Shown here in pieces: positions 6,512 to 14,514 of a stretch of DNA of 37,493 nt (positions are counted from its first letter, which is position 1; each line of letters opens with the position of its first letter). A program made the translations under genes and the position numbers. This DNA is from Agrococcus casei LMG 22410 (GTDB taxonomy: Bacteria; Actinomycetota; Actinomycetes; Actinomycetales; Microbacteriaceae). Under the pieces are notes generated by a model that saw only the letters and a list, made by a program, of their open reading frames with translations, searched no databases and was not told the DNA's origin. Location: positions 1-37,493 of the forward strand of contig NZ_FUHU01000014.1 in the NCBI RefSeq assembly GCF_900163565.1, in the 5' to 3' direction.

Positions 6512-8767
6512 CTACCGGGTGCTGCGCACGCGCTGGATGCGGAGGCTGTTGTAGACGACGAGGACGGAGGACAGGGACATCGCGGCGGCGGCGATGAGGG
6601 GGTTCAGGAACCCGGCAGCAGCGATCGGGATCGCGGCGATGTTGTATCCGAAGGCCCAGCCGAGGTTGGTGCGGATGGTGCGGAGGGTCTTGCGGGAGAT
6701 CGCGATCGCATCCGGGATGACGTGGAGGTCGTCGCGGACGAGGATGATGTCCGCGGCTTTGAGGGCGATGTCGGTGCCGGACACGAGCGCGAGCCCGAGG
6801 TCCGCGGTGGCGAGGGCGATGGCGTCGTTGATGCCGTCGCCGACCATCGCGACCTTTTCTCCGGCTGCTTGGAGTTCGCGGACGACGTCTGCTTTCTGGG
6901 CAGGGGCGACGCCGGCGTGGACGCGTTCGATGCCGAGTTCGGCCGCGATGCGAGCACCGGCAGCGGGGCTGTCGCCGGTGAGGAGCACGGTGGTGAGGTT
7001 CTGGGCGTGCAGCGCTGTGATGGCGTCCGCGGCGCCGGGCTTGATGGTGTCGGCGAGGGCAAGGAGCCCGATCAGCTGCCCGTCGCGAGCGACGAGAGCG
7101 ACGGTGTGCCCGTGCTCGTGGGCGTCCGCGAGCGCTGCGGCCGCCGGGGTGAGGTCAATGCCGTGCTCGCGGAGCAGGTCGGCGTTCCCGACGAGGAGGG
7201 TGCTCCCTGTGATGCGGGCGGTAGCACCGAGGCCGGGGAGGGCGGTGAAGTCCTCCAACGGGTGAAGGTCGGTGACGTGGGCGCGGGCGGCGTCCTGGAT
7301 GGCGTGCGCGATCGCATGCTCGGAACCCTGCTCCACAGAGGCTGCGAGACGCCACAGTTCGTGATCGGCGATTCCGAAGGGGGTCGCGGTTTCGACGGTC
7401 ATGCGTCCGGTGGTGAGGGTTCCGGTCTTGTCGAGGACGACGGTGGTGATGGTGCCGGAGGCTTCGAGGGCGTCGTGGCCTTTGATGAGGATGCCGAGGG
7501 TCGCGGCCCGTCCGATCCCGACCATGAGTGCGGTCGGCGTTGCGAGCCCGAGTGCGCAGGGGCAGGCGATGATGAGGACGCTGATCCCGATGCCGAACGC
7601 CTGCGCGAACGGGGTGCCGGTGAATGTCCAGGCGACGGTGACGATGATCGCGAGGGTGATGACGGCGGGGACGAACCAGGTGACGATGCGGTCGACGAGG
7701 TTCTGCACTCGCGCTTTGCGGGCCTGGGCCTGCTCGGTGAGGGCGGCCATCTGCGCGAGCTGGGTGTTGGCGCCGACCGAGGTCGTGGTCACCTCCAGGC
7801 GACCGTCGGTGCTGATCGTCCCGCCGGTCACCGCGGCTCCGGGGCCGACGGGCACGGGGACGGGTTCCCCGGTCATCATGCTCGCATCCACCGCGGCCGT
7901 GCCCGCGTGGACGATGCCATCGGCGGGGATCGTCTCACCCGGAAGGACGACGAAGGTGTCGCCGACGCGGAGTGCGGTTGCGGGTTCGATCGTCTCGACG
8001 CCGTCGCTAACGACCCGGACGTGAGTGGCGGCGAGGGCGTTCAGAGCGCCGAGGACATCGCCGGCTTTGCGGCGGGAACGGGTCTCGAAGTACCGGCCGG
8101 CGAGTTGAAAGGTCGTCATTCCGGCGGCGACGTCCAGATAGATGGAGTCGGCGCCTGCGGGGGTGACGCCGAAGCCGAGCCAGTAGCTGGCGGCTTCGGT
8201 GGTGCCGAACCCGAGCAGCAGGGTGAGGATCGCCCATCCGAAGGAGGCGGCGATGCCGAGGGAGACGAGGGTGTCCATGCTGACTGCGCCGTGGCGCAGG
8301 TTGCGGAGCGTGGCCCGGTGGAATGGCCACGCGGCCCAGGTCACGATCGGCAGGGCCATCAGCACGCATACCCATTCCCAGCAGGGGAACCGCCACCCGG
8401 GGACGAGGGCGAGAACGATAGTGATGTCCATCAGCGGGACAGTGAGCAGCGCGGACACAGCCAGGCGACGCCGGAGGGAGGAGATCCGTACCTCGGTGGC
8501 GCGCGTCGACCAGGTGTCGTCGCTGCCCTCGCGTAGGTGCGCACCGTATCCGGCGTTCTCGACCTGACGGATCGCCGTGGGCACCTCGCTGTCGGGAAGG
8601 CCGGTGATGATGGCGCGTTCGGTGGCGTAGTTGACGCTCGCCGTCACACCATCGAGCTTGCCCAGTGCGCGCTCGACGCGTCCCGCGCAGGCGGCGCAGG
8701 TCATCCCGGAGATGTCGAGCTCTACCGGGGTGAGATCCACCGGTGTGGTGGTGTCCGTGGTCGTCAT
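6512..8767 (-). CDS. copA: Copper-translocating P1B-type ATPase
   Basis: This 751-residue pump moves Cu(I) across the cytoplasmic membrane using ATP. An N-terminal HMA domain (about 14-80) carries GMTCAACAGR at 21-30. Membrane helices flank the actuator domain with TGEPVPV near 299-305. The transmembrane metal site is CPC at 402-404, the phosphorylation motif is DKTGT at 446-450, and GDGINDA lies near 690. The last two helices show YN and MSLSS, the residues that mark Cu(I)-specific P1B-1 pumps. The usual SEHP motif reads SEHAIA at 482-487, so the proline is replaced. The ATG at 8767 overlaps the stop of the upstream copD/ctaG gene by 4 bases. It may detoxify the cytoplasm or load extracytoplasmic copper enzymes. 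Confidence 0.95.
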   Translation of the reverse strand: MTTTDTTTPVDLTPVELDISGMTCAACAGRVERALGKLDGVTASVNYATERAIITGLPDSEVPTAIRQVENAGYGAHLREGSDDTWSTRATEVRISSLRRRLAVSALLTVPLMDITIVLALVPGWRFPCWEWVCVLMALPIVTWAAWPFHRATLRNLRHGAVSMDTLVSLGIAASFGWAILTLLLGFGTTEAASYWLGFGVTPAGADSIYLDVAAGMTTFQLAGRYFETRSRRKAGDVLGALNALAATHVRVVSDGVETIEPATALRVGDTFVVLPGETIPADGIVHAGTAAVDASMMTGEPVPVPVGPGAAVTGGTISTDGRLEVTTTSVGANTQLAQMAALTEQAQARKARVQNLVDRIVTWFVPAVITLAIIVTVAWTFTGTPFAQAFGIGISVLIIACPCALGLATPTALMVGIGRAATLGILIKGHDALEASGTITTVVLDKTGTLTTGRMTVETATPFGIADHELWRLAASVEQGSEHAIAHAIQDAARAHVTDLHPLEDFTALPGLGATARITGSTLLVGNADLLREHGIDLTPAAAALADAHEHGHTVALVARDGQLIGLLALADTIKPGAADAITALHAQNLTTVLLTGDSPAAGARIAAELGIERVHAGVAPAQKADVVRELQAAGEKVAMVGDGINDAIALATADLGLALVSGTDIALKAADIILVRDDLHVIPDAIAISRKTLRTIRTNLGWAFGYNIAAIPIAAAGFLNPLIAAAAMSLSSVLVVYNSLRIQRVRSTR

Positions 8768-10830
8768 GAGTGGGTGTCCTCTCGGACGGTCGGTCGGGGG
8801 CCGGGTCGGGTGGCGTCGCGGTCGGCGAGGCGCTGGAGCATCTGGTTGTAGGCGTCGTACTCGTCGTCGCGGCCGGTGTCGAGGTGCCGGTCCTTACGGC
8901 GGGCATCTGTGGCGTCTTGCCGGCTCCACTGGATGGCGAGTGCGACGATGACGATCATCAGCGGGATCTCCCCGCCCGCCCACGCGACGCCGCCGCCAAG
9001 GTATTGCTGGGCCTGCAGGTCGGCCCAGGGCAGATCGAGGTAGCGGTAGAAGGTCTCGGCGATGATCACATGGCTGGTCATCAGGATCACGCCGAAGAAC
9101 GCATGGAACGGCATCGCCGCCAGCACATACCCGAGCTTGCCGATATGCGGGAGAGGCCGTGGGGGCCGGTCGACGCCGATGATGAGACTGTAGTAGAGGT
9201 AGCCGACGATGAGGAAGTGCAGGTTCATGAGCTGGTGCGCCCAGTGGAACCGCATGTAGTCGCCGAAGATGCCCGTGAGATACAGGCCGTAGTAGGAGCC
9301 GACGAAGACCACGAACACGATCAGCGGGTTGTAGAGGAACTGCAGCACCCGCCAGTGCAGCACCCACGTGATCCAGTCGTGCAAGCCCGCCGGTTTCGTC
9401 CGGTCCGAGCGGGATGCCCGTAGCAGCAGTGTGACGACGCCTCCGAGGACGAGAAGCCCCGGGGCGAGCATGTTCAGCGACATATGCACGATCATGTGCA
9501 CCCCGAAATCCGGGGCCGAGTACTTCCCGAACCCAGAGCTCGTGGCGACGACCACAACCGTCCACCCGCCGATCCACGCGGCCGTCCGCCCGAGAGGCCA
9601 CCGATCACCCCGGCGGTGCAACGTGCGCACAGCGACCAGGTAGACGATGATCGCCGCCGCGGCGATACCCAGGAACAGCAGGTTCGGACGCCACTGCCCG
9701 AACAACACACCGAGCGTCGGAGCGTCAGGGACCTCGAAGCCCATGAAGACCTGCTCGATGCTCGTCGGCACGAAGTACTGCGGCGGCGGCTGCCTCGTCA
9801 TCGCCACACCGACCCCGGTCCACCCCGCCACCGCCACGGCCGCCAGGGAGAGGAGCCCGGTGATGTGCCCGGCCCGCAGCTTTCCTCGCCGGGCGAGGAT
9901 CGCGGCGACGACAAACACCACCGTGATGACGACCAGGCAGGCGAAGCCAGCGAGAATCAGCCACCCGGTCAGCGAGGCGGCGATATCGCCACCAGCGAGC
10001 TTGAACACGGCGATGATCACATCGGAGACGACGATGACGGGAAGCGCGACGACCCCGATCCGGAACAGTCGCCGCAAAGTCAGCGGCGAGACAAGCCGCC
10101 CGGAGACCACGCGCATGACGGCGACCAGTGCCGCCCCGAAGAACGCGTTCACAGCGATGGTCTGGAAGATCGCCGCGTCACTGCCGAAGTCATGATCGGG
10201 GCCCACGAGCACTTGCCCAGACACGACAGGGGCGAGCACCGCGATTCCGGTCGCCCACAACGGGATCATCAGGCCCGTCCACCGTTCCGAGAAGAACGAG
10301 ACGAAGAAAACGATCAACGCCGCCAGGAAACTGATCGTCCACGCCTTCGGCGCATAGCTCGCCTCCCACAGGAACGGCAACGCGCTGGGCGTCGCCAGGC
10401 GCGCCAACGGAGTGCCATTGGAATCAAGAGCCTCGAAGACCACCAGCGCACCTGCGCACACGGCCCATGCCCCCGAAGCGATGCGCAGCACCGTGATCTC
10501 GAAACCCTCCGAGAGATAGCGCGCCGTGCGGGCAGGCGCATCCCTCAGGAACAACAGATGCACCAGCGCACCACTGGTCACCAAGGTGGCGAGCTGCGCG
10601 CCGGAGAGCAGACTGGTGGTGATCACAGCCACATCGACGCCCGGATATCCGACATGTAGAAGGTCATACGGTGCTTCGCCGAGCATGACCGCCACGACAA
10701 TCGGGAAGGCGATGAGCGCGAGGGCGGCTCCGCCGATTAGAAGCGCGGCCACCGCAGTCAAGGGTTTACGCACTCGAGGATCCGGCATGGGCGCGGACGC
10801 TGCAGTGGTGGCCGCGATGGTGTCAGACAT
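8764..10830 (-). CDS. CopD / CtaG fusion: copper transport and cytochrome oxidase assembly membrane protein
   Basis: This polytopic protein of about 688 residues joins a CopD-like N-terminal half (about 1-330) to a caa3_CtaG half. The latter is marked by PDFGVHMIVHMSLNMLAPG, MRFHWAHQLMNLHFLIVGY and FHAFFGVILMTSHVI, helices with conserved His and Met. CtaG proteins supply copper to the Cu sites of haem-copper oxidases, and CopD is linked to copper movement across the membrane. I set the start at ATG 10830 (MSDTIAATTAASAPMPD), which overlaps the end of copZ by 8 bases (ATGTCTGA); a longer reading from 10893 would lie inside copZ. The overlaps with copZ and copA indicate translational coupling of chaperone, membrane protein and pump. 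Confidence 0.9.
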   Translation of the reverse strand: MSDTIAATTAASAPMPDPRVRKPLTAVAALLIGGAALALIAFPIVVAVMLGEAPYDLLHVGYPGVDVAVITTSLLSGAQLATLVTSGALVHLLFLRDAPARTARYLSEGFEITVLRIASGAWAVCAGALVVFEALDSNGTPLARLATPSALPFLWEASYAPKAWTISFLAALIVFFVSFFSERWTGLMIPLWATGIAVLAPVVSGQVLVGPDHDFGSDAAIFQTIAVNAFFGAALVAVMRVVSGRLVSPLTLRRLFRIGVVALPVIVVSDVIIAVFKLAGGDIAASLTGWLILAGFACLVVITVVFVVAAILARRGKLRAGHITGLLSLAAVAVAGWTGVGVAMTRQPPPQYFVPTSIEQVFMGFEVPDAPTLGVLFGQWRPNLLFLGIAAAAIIVYLVAVRTLHRRGDRWPLGRTAAWIGGWTVVVVATSSGFGKYSAPDFGVHMIVHMSLNMLAPGLLVLGGVVTLLLRASRSDRTKPAGLHDWITWVLHWRVLQFLYNPLIVFVVFVGSYYGLYLTGIFGDYMRFHWAHQLMNLHFLIVGYLYYSLIIGVDRPPRPLPHIGKLGYVLAAMPFHAFFGVILMTSHVIIAETFYRYLDLPWADLQAQQYLGGGVAWAGGEIPLMIVIVALAIQWSRQDATDARRKDRHLDTGRDDEYDAYNQMLQRLADRDATRPGPRPTVREDTHS

Positions 10831-11050
10831 CCACCACTGCGGGCCAGGACCGCACCGTGTAGCCGGCATCATCGACAGCCGACTCCACCACAATCAGATC
10901 AAGGGGCCTCTCGTGGGCGAGAAGAACGCGACCGGAAGCGGCATCCACCTGGACATCGACGACACCCGAGAGCGCGGAAAGCTCGGCCGTAACAGCGCGC
11001 TCGCAGTGCTCGCAGGTCATCCCGTTCACCCAGAACTCGAACTCGGCCAT
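10823..11050 (-). CDS. copZ: CopZ-type copper chaperone (heavy-metal-associated domain)
   Basis: This 75-residue cytoplasmic protein is a single HMA ferredoxin-like domain. The Cu(I) motif is GMTCEHCERAV near residues 10-20, followed by the expected beta-alpha-beta pattern ending DDAGYTV. It is expected to hand Cu(I) to CopA. The ATG at 11050 has a strong ribosome-binding site (AGGAGG about 8 bases upstream), while the in-frame GTG/ATG codons further upstream do not. It is the first gene of copZ-copD/ctaG-copA-small membrane protein. A BlaI-type operator at 11087-11102 sits in its promoter. Confidence 0.93.
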   Translation of the reverse strand: MAEFEFWVNGMTCEHCERAVTAELSALSGVVDVQVDAASGRVLLAHERPLDLIVVESAVDDAGYTVRSWPAVVDV

Positions 11051-11086
11051 GACTACTCCTCCTGACACCCAACCACTCCGATAACT

Positions 11087-11102
11087 CTACATCGTGTCGT
11101 AG
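11087..11102 (-). promoter_or_regulatory. BlaI/CopY-type operator of the copZ operon
   Basis: CTACATCGTGTCGTAG is an imperfect dyad (CTAC...GTAG) with an ACA-N3-TGT core like those at 6209 and 13438. It matches the box at 12361 in 14 of 16 bases. On the minus strand it falls between a possible -35 (TTGTCT) and a -10-like TATCGG, so a bound repressor would block polymerase. It lies 37 bases upstream of the copZ start. Confidence 0.65.
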
Positions 11103-11127
11103 ACAAGGGTGGCCGGTGCCGGCGAGG

Positions 11128-11934
11128 TCAGGCGCGTGCGAGGGCTGCGGCGCGCTGGCTCCGCGGCTTCTTCCAGCGGCGGAGGGTGAGCCGGTCTGCG
11201 CGAAGCTCAAGGCCGGGATCGGCCGTGTTATGCCCCATCGTCGCGAGGGCGTTGGCGAGGTGGACGGCACCGGCGCGACGAGCGGCTGCATCGTCCGCGA
11301 TGAGTTCGATCAACAGGAGAGTGGCCCGCTTGAGCGCTCGCCCGGCCGGGAACCGCTTGGGCAAGCAGAGCGCGTTGATCTCAGCAATTCGCACCGCCCA
11401 CCCGTGATGCTGACGCAGATGAGCACGCTCATGCTCGATCACGGCACGAAGCTGCGGGTCGCTCAACAGCTCCTTGAGCGCGGTAGAGAGGAAGATCTCT
11501 GGCTCCCCAGAAGGCACCGCACACGCCACCGGCTCCTCGGAATCGAACCACACGAGGGTGACACCATGCGAGTGCTCGCGGGAGACTGCCACCGGGGCGA
11601 AGCGTCCGACCGCCTCCCGCCACGAGTCGGCGAGCGGCTCCGCGGACGCGGAGACAAGAGCGATCACCGCGGCCAGCACACCCAGGCTCAACCAGCCAAC
11701 GAGCGTCAGCACCAGCGCTTCACCTGAACTCGCAGGATTCACCCCGCCGACGGCACCCAGCAGTGCAATAGCGGCGGAGGTCACCGCGAATCCGATTCCA
11801 GCGAAGAAAGCGCAGAACCACAGCGTCAGAGCGGTCCGTGGGCGGCGCACCTGCCACCGGCCCGCCGTCAACATGAGAGGCGAGAACAGCAGAATGAGCA
11901 CCGCTGCGGCGAGGAAGGAGCCGGTGGCGATCAA
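11128..11934 (-). CDS. M56-family membrane metallopeptidase (BlaR1-like, no sensor domain)
   Basis: This membrane protein of about 268 residues has three N-terminal helices (beginning IATGSFLAAAVLILLFSPLM), then a cytoplasmic zinc-peptidase domain with HERAH (about residues 168-172) and a downstream Glu in LLIELIADDAAARR as third ligand. Upstream is the family strand SGEPEIFLSTAL. M56 proteins paired with BlaI-type repressors act by leading to repressor cleavage. Unlike BlaR1 or MecR1 there is no extracellular penicillin-binding sensor domain, so the signal is probably not a beta-lactam. The start is probably TTG at 11934, preceded by AGGTGA, 4 bases after the blaI stop; a longer frame from 12054 only shadows blaI. 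The start is the least certain part. Confidence 0.85.
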   Translation of the reverse strand: MIATGSFLAAAVLILLFSPLMLTAGRWQVRRPRTALTLWFCAFFAGIGFAVTSAAIALLGAVGGVNPASSGEALVLTLVGWLSLGVLAAVIALVSASAEPLADSWREAVGRFAPVAVSREHSHGVTLVWFDSEEPVACAVPSGEPEIFLSTALKELLSDPQLRAVIEHERAHLRQHHGWAVRIAEINALCLPKRFPAGRALKRATLLLIELIADDAAARRAGAVHLANALATMGHNTADPGLELRADRLTLRRWKKPRSQRAAALARA

Positions 11935-11938
11935 CGGC

Positions 11939-12322
11939 TCACCTGCGCTTGCGGGAAGTCTTGCCGGTGATCGCGCCGCGGAGCAGATCGAGGTCCTCCT
12001 CGGCGAGGTTCCCGGCGAACTGCAATAGAGCAGCCTGCCGGTCTCCGGCTCCATCGAGGGCGGTCATCATCGACCGGCCGACATGCTCGTCCCCGCTTCG
12101 CGCCGCACGGAAGCGAACCTTCCGCGGAGAGTCGCCGGAGCGGACGACATCGCCCTTCTTCTGCAAACGCTCCAGCGCCGTCATCAACGTCGTATACGCA
12201 GGAACGTGACCCGTGAACACCGCCTGAATATCACGGGCGCTCAACGGCTCGGACGCCTCCCAGAGGATGCGCATGACGGTGCCCTCGAGTTCCCCTCGTT
12301 CACGCGTGCGCTCACCCGCCAT
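11939..12322 (-). CDS. blaI: BlaI/MecI/CopY-family transcriptional repressor
   Basis: This 127-residue protein has the winged-helix domain of the family: RERGELEGTVMRILWEASEPL, then SARDIQAVFTG, the recognition region AYTTLMTALERLQKKGDVV, and the wing SPRKVRFRAARS. The C-terminal helices (LLQFAGNLAEEDLDLLR) form the dimer and protease-target region. The ATG at 12322 follows a good GGAGG. The M56 peptidase gene starts 4 bases after its stop. The four dyads found nearby, including one 39 bases upstream of its own start, make it the likely local repressor of the copper operons and the ABC importer operon, and of itself. No metal-binding Cys motif like that of CopY (CxCxxxxCxC) is present, so signalling probably runs through the peptidase. 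Confidence 0.93.
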   Translation of the reverse strand: MAGERTRERGELEGTVMRILWEASEPLSARDIQAVFTGHVPAYTTLMTALERLQKKGDVVRSGDSPRKVRFRAARSGDEHVGRSMMTALDGAGDRQAALLQFAGNLAEEDLDLLRGAITGKTSRKRR

Positions 12323-12360
12323 CTGCCACCTCCACTCTGCATGTCAATCGATCATCAAAT

Positions 12361-12376
12361 CTACATCACGTCGTAG
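12361..12376 (-). promoter_or_regulatory. BlaI/CopY-type operator upstream of blaI (autoregulation)
   Basis: CTACATCACGTCGTAG differs at two positions from the copZ box. On the minus strand it lies between TTGAGC and TTTGAT at 17-base spacing, a plausible -35/-10 pair. It starts 2 bases after the stop codon of the upstream GlxA-type gene, so the blaI promoter overlaps the 3-prime end of that gene. Confidence 0.65.
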
Positions 12377-12378
12377 GC

Positions 12379-13365
12379 TCAAGGTGAAGCAACGCCTGCT
12401 CGGGCGTGGGTAAACGCCTTTCGATACTCGCGCGGGCTGGTTCCCGTAGCGCGGCGGAAGTGCTGACGGAAGTTCGCGGGGCTGCCGAGGCCGCACAGGC
12501 TGCTGATGTATTCGATGGTCCAGTCGGTGGACTCCAGTAGCTCGCGAGCGTGGTCGATGCGTGCACTGTTGAGCCATCGGATGGGCGTGGCGCCCAGTTC
12601 TTCGGTGAATCGCCGCTCGAATGTTCGCCGCGGAATCCTGGCGTGAGCGGCGAGATCGGCGACGGTCAGCGGCTCGTGAAGGCGCCCCAGCGCCCACTCC
12701 TGAGTGCGACCGATATCTCCGGAGGCCACCGCGGCCACCGGCCGGCGGATGAACTGGGCCTGTCCCCCGTCGCGATAGGGGGCGGCGACGATGGTGCGGG
12801 CGATGTCGTTGGCGACGGCGGCGCCGCGGTCTGATCGCAGGAGGTGCAGGCAGAGATCGATGCCGCTAACGACTCCCGCCGAGGTGAGGACGTCGCCTGA
12901 GTCCACGAAGAGCACGCCGGGGTCAATCTCTGCTACGGGATAGCGGCAGGAGAGCTCGTCCGCGTGGCACCAGTGGGTGGTGGCGCGTTTGCCGTCGAGC
13001 AATCCTGCTGCGGCGAGAGCGAAAGCGCCGGTGCAGATGGAGGCGATGCGTGCGCCGTTGCCGTGTGCAGCGCGCAGCGCTTCAGCGACGTCGTCCGGCA
13101 CGCTGTCGAGGAAACCGCGGAAAGCGGGCACGATCACCGTGTCCGCGACGGCGACGGCGTCGAGTCCGAGCTCGACCACGATCGGCCACCCGTGATCCGT
13201 CGGCACGAGGCCTGCCTGGCGTCCGCACAGGACGACGTCGTAAGCCAAGTGCGGTGCCCCAAACACGACGAAAGGCATGCATATTTCCAGCGGCATCATG
13301 TGCTCCAGCGCGAGCACCGCGATGCGATGCCGCTGCGTGACCGCGGCGGTTTGCGCGTGCGACAT
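12379..13365 (-). CDS. GlxA-type transcriptional regulator (DJ-1/PfpI domain plus AraC HTH)
   Basis: This 328-residue protein has an N-terminal class I glutamine-amidotransferase-like (DJ-1/PfpI) sensor domain, about 14-190, with the nucleophile-elbow sequence SICTGAFALAAAGLL around Cys111-Thr112. The C-terminal AraC DNA-binding domain is at about 220-320 (LTVADLAAHARIPRRTFERRF and YISSLCGLGSPANFRQHFRR). The position equivalent to the DJ-1/isonitrile-hydratase Asp is Glu27 (PLEICMP), so it is more likely a ligand sensor than an enzyme. It is divergent from the ABC importer operon, and the 126-base intergenic region holds the importer promoter. It therefore probably regulates that operon along with BlaI. 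The nucleophile region closely resembles that of the enzyme at 16360-17190. Confidence 0.9.
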   Translation of the reverse strand: MSHAQTAAVTQRHRIAVLALEHMMPLEICMPFVVFGAPHLAYDVVLCGRQAGLVPTDHGWPIVVELGLDAVAVADTVIVPAFRGFLDSVPDDVAEALRAAHGNGARIASICTGAFALAAAGLLDGKRATTHWCHADELSCRYPVAEIDPGVLFVDSGDVLTSAGVVSGIDLCLHLLRSDRGAAVANDIARTIVAAPYRDGGQAQFIRRPVAAVASGDIGRTQEWALGRLHEPLTVADLAAHARIPRRTFERRFTEELGATPIRWLNSARIDHARELLESTDWTIEYISSLCGLGSPANFRQHFRRATGTSPREYRKAFTHARAGVASP

Positions 13366-13428
13366 GGCGGAAATCTATCCTTCCCGGCGGTTCCTGCCTC
13401 TGTTGTCCTGGTGGTTCCTTCGGGACAA

Positions 13429-13457
13429 TTGATATCTCTACAACATGTAGATTCTAT
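13429..13457 (+). promoter_or_regulatory. Promoter of the ABC importer operon with embedded BlaI-type operator
   Basis: TTGATA (13429-13434) and TTCTAT (13452-13457) are separated by 17 bases and make a good sigma-70-type promoter. The spacer contains the perfect dyad CTACA-ACA-TGTAG at 13438-13450. The 17 bases 13434-13450 are identical to 6205-6221 in the copper operon promoter. A repressor bound there would directly exclude RNA polymerase. The first codon of the operon is 34 bases downstream of the -10. Confidence 0.7.
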
Positions 13458-13491
13458 CGTTCCGGCCTGTCCGGACGCAGGACAGGACGTC

Positions 13492-14514
13492 ATGACCAGG
13501 ATTCACAGCGCAACAACCGTCGCAGCAGCCGCTCTCCTCCTCGCCCTCGCAGGATGCTCGGCGTCATCGCCAGCCCCGTCCTCATTGGCGGATGCGGAGA
13601 CACCATCATCGGAGGCGGGGTATCCCGTGTCGATCGAGAACTGCGGGAGGACGTTGACCTTCGACGCTGCACCCGAGCATGTCGTGAGCCTGTGGCAGGC
13701 GCCGACCGAGATGATGCTAGCCCTGGGCCTCGGCGACCATCTCGTCGCCCGGGCCGGCGACTACGCGGCGTACCCCGCCTCGTTGGCGGAAGAGGCGGAA
13801 GAGATCCCGTCGATCGGATCGGCCATGGGGTGGCCGTCGAAGGAGGTGCTGCTCAGCGAGGGTGCCGATCTCGTGCTTGGTCAGTCGCTGGAAGGCTACG
13901 CGTTCGACACGTCCCAGGGATATGCGTCGGTGGAGCAGATCGAGAATAGCGGAGCACAGGTCTACGGGGCGAATATCTGCGACGCCGACGGTGGGGACGC
14001 CATCGCGATGACCCTGGACACCCCCATCGATACGCTGCGCGATCTGGGGGTTATCTTCGGCGTCAGCGACCGGGCAGAAGAGCTCATCGCAGATCTCGAG
14101 CAGGACAAGCAGACCGTCATCGACGCCGTCGAAGGAAAAGACACCGTGGAAGTCGCCTTCTACAACGGCGGCGAGGGCCCGCTCATCGTGCTCGCAGGCG
14201 GCATCTACGACGACGCCATCGAGACGGCAGGCGGCCGAAACGTGTTCCCTGCGGACTCCGTCTACGTCAGCAAGGAGGACTTCGCCGCTTCAGACGCGGA
14301 GGTCGTCCTCGTCGGAACCTTCGAGGGACAGGACTACGACACCCTCCGCGCCTACCTTGAGCAGACATTCCCCGACCTTCCAGCGGTGCAGGCCGGGAAT
14401 CTCGTGGAGATCCCCGTCGATGACACCGACGCATCCGTGACCGTGATGCGAGGACTGACCGAGATCGCGAACGCCCTGCACTCGGAGCTGGAACTGACGG
14501 TTCCCGCGCCGTGA
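13492..14514 (+). CDS. ABC importer substrate-binding lipoprotein (FecB/BtuF type)
   Basis: This 340-residue exported lipoprotein has a lipobox LALAGCSAS with the lipidated Cys at residue 22, then a type III periplasmic-binding fold (PEHVVSLWQAPTEMMLALGL, YASVEQIENSGAQVYG, DTLRDLGVIFGVSDRAEELI). This class binds siderophores, haem, cobalamin or other metal chelates; the ligand cannot be read from the sequence. Two extra cysteines (ENCGRTL and ANICDADGG) lie in the mature part. ATG 13492 has AGGAC upstream and gives a normal signal peptide; a longer in-frame reading from 12964 is an artefact over the divergent gene. It is the first gene of a four-gene operon whose members overlap by 4 bases. 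Confidence 0.92.
   Translation: MTRIHSATTVAAAALLLALAGCSASSPAPSSLADAETPSSEAGYPVSIENCGRTLTFDAAPEHVVSLWQAPTEMMLALGLGDHLVARAGDYAAYPASLAEEAEEIPSIGSAMGWPSKEVLLSEGADLVLGQSLEGYAFDTSQGYASVEQIENSGAQVYGANICDADGGDAIAMTLDTPIDTLRDLGVIFGVSDRAEELIADLEQDKQTVIDAVEGKDTVEVAFYNGGEGPLIVLAGGIYDDAIETAGGRNVFPADSVYVSKEDFAASDAEVVLVGTFEGQDYDTLRAYLEQTFPDLPAVQAGNLVEIPVDDTDASVTVMRGLTEIANALHSELELTVPAP

Noticed and set aside
6722-8536. Long open frame (604 codons) on the plus strand opposite copA
   Set aside because: Gly/Asp/Glu-rich low-complexity translation typical of antisense to a high-GC gene; copA on the other strand has every expected motif.
9484-10659. Long open frame (391 codons) on the plus strand opposite copD/ctaG
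   Set aside because: Arg/His/Asp-rich shadow translation with no domain; the minus-strand membrane protein is clearly the real gene.
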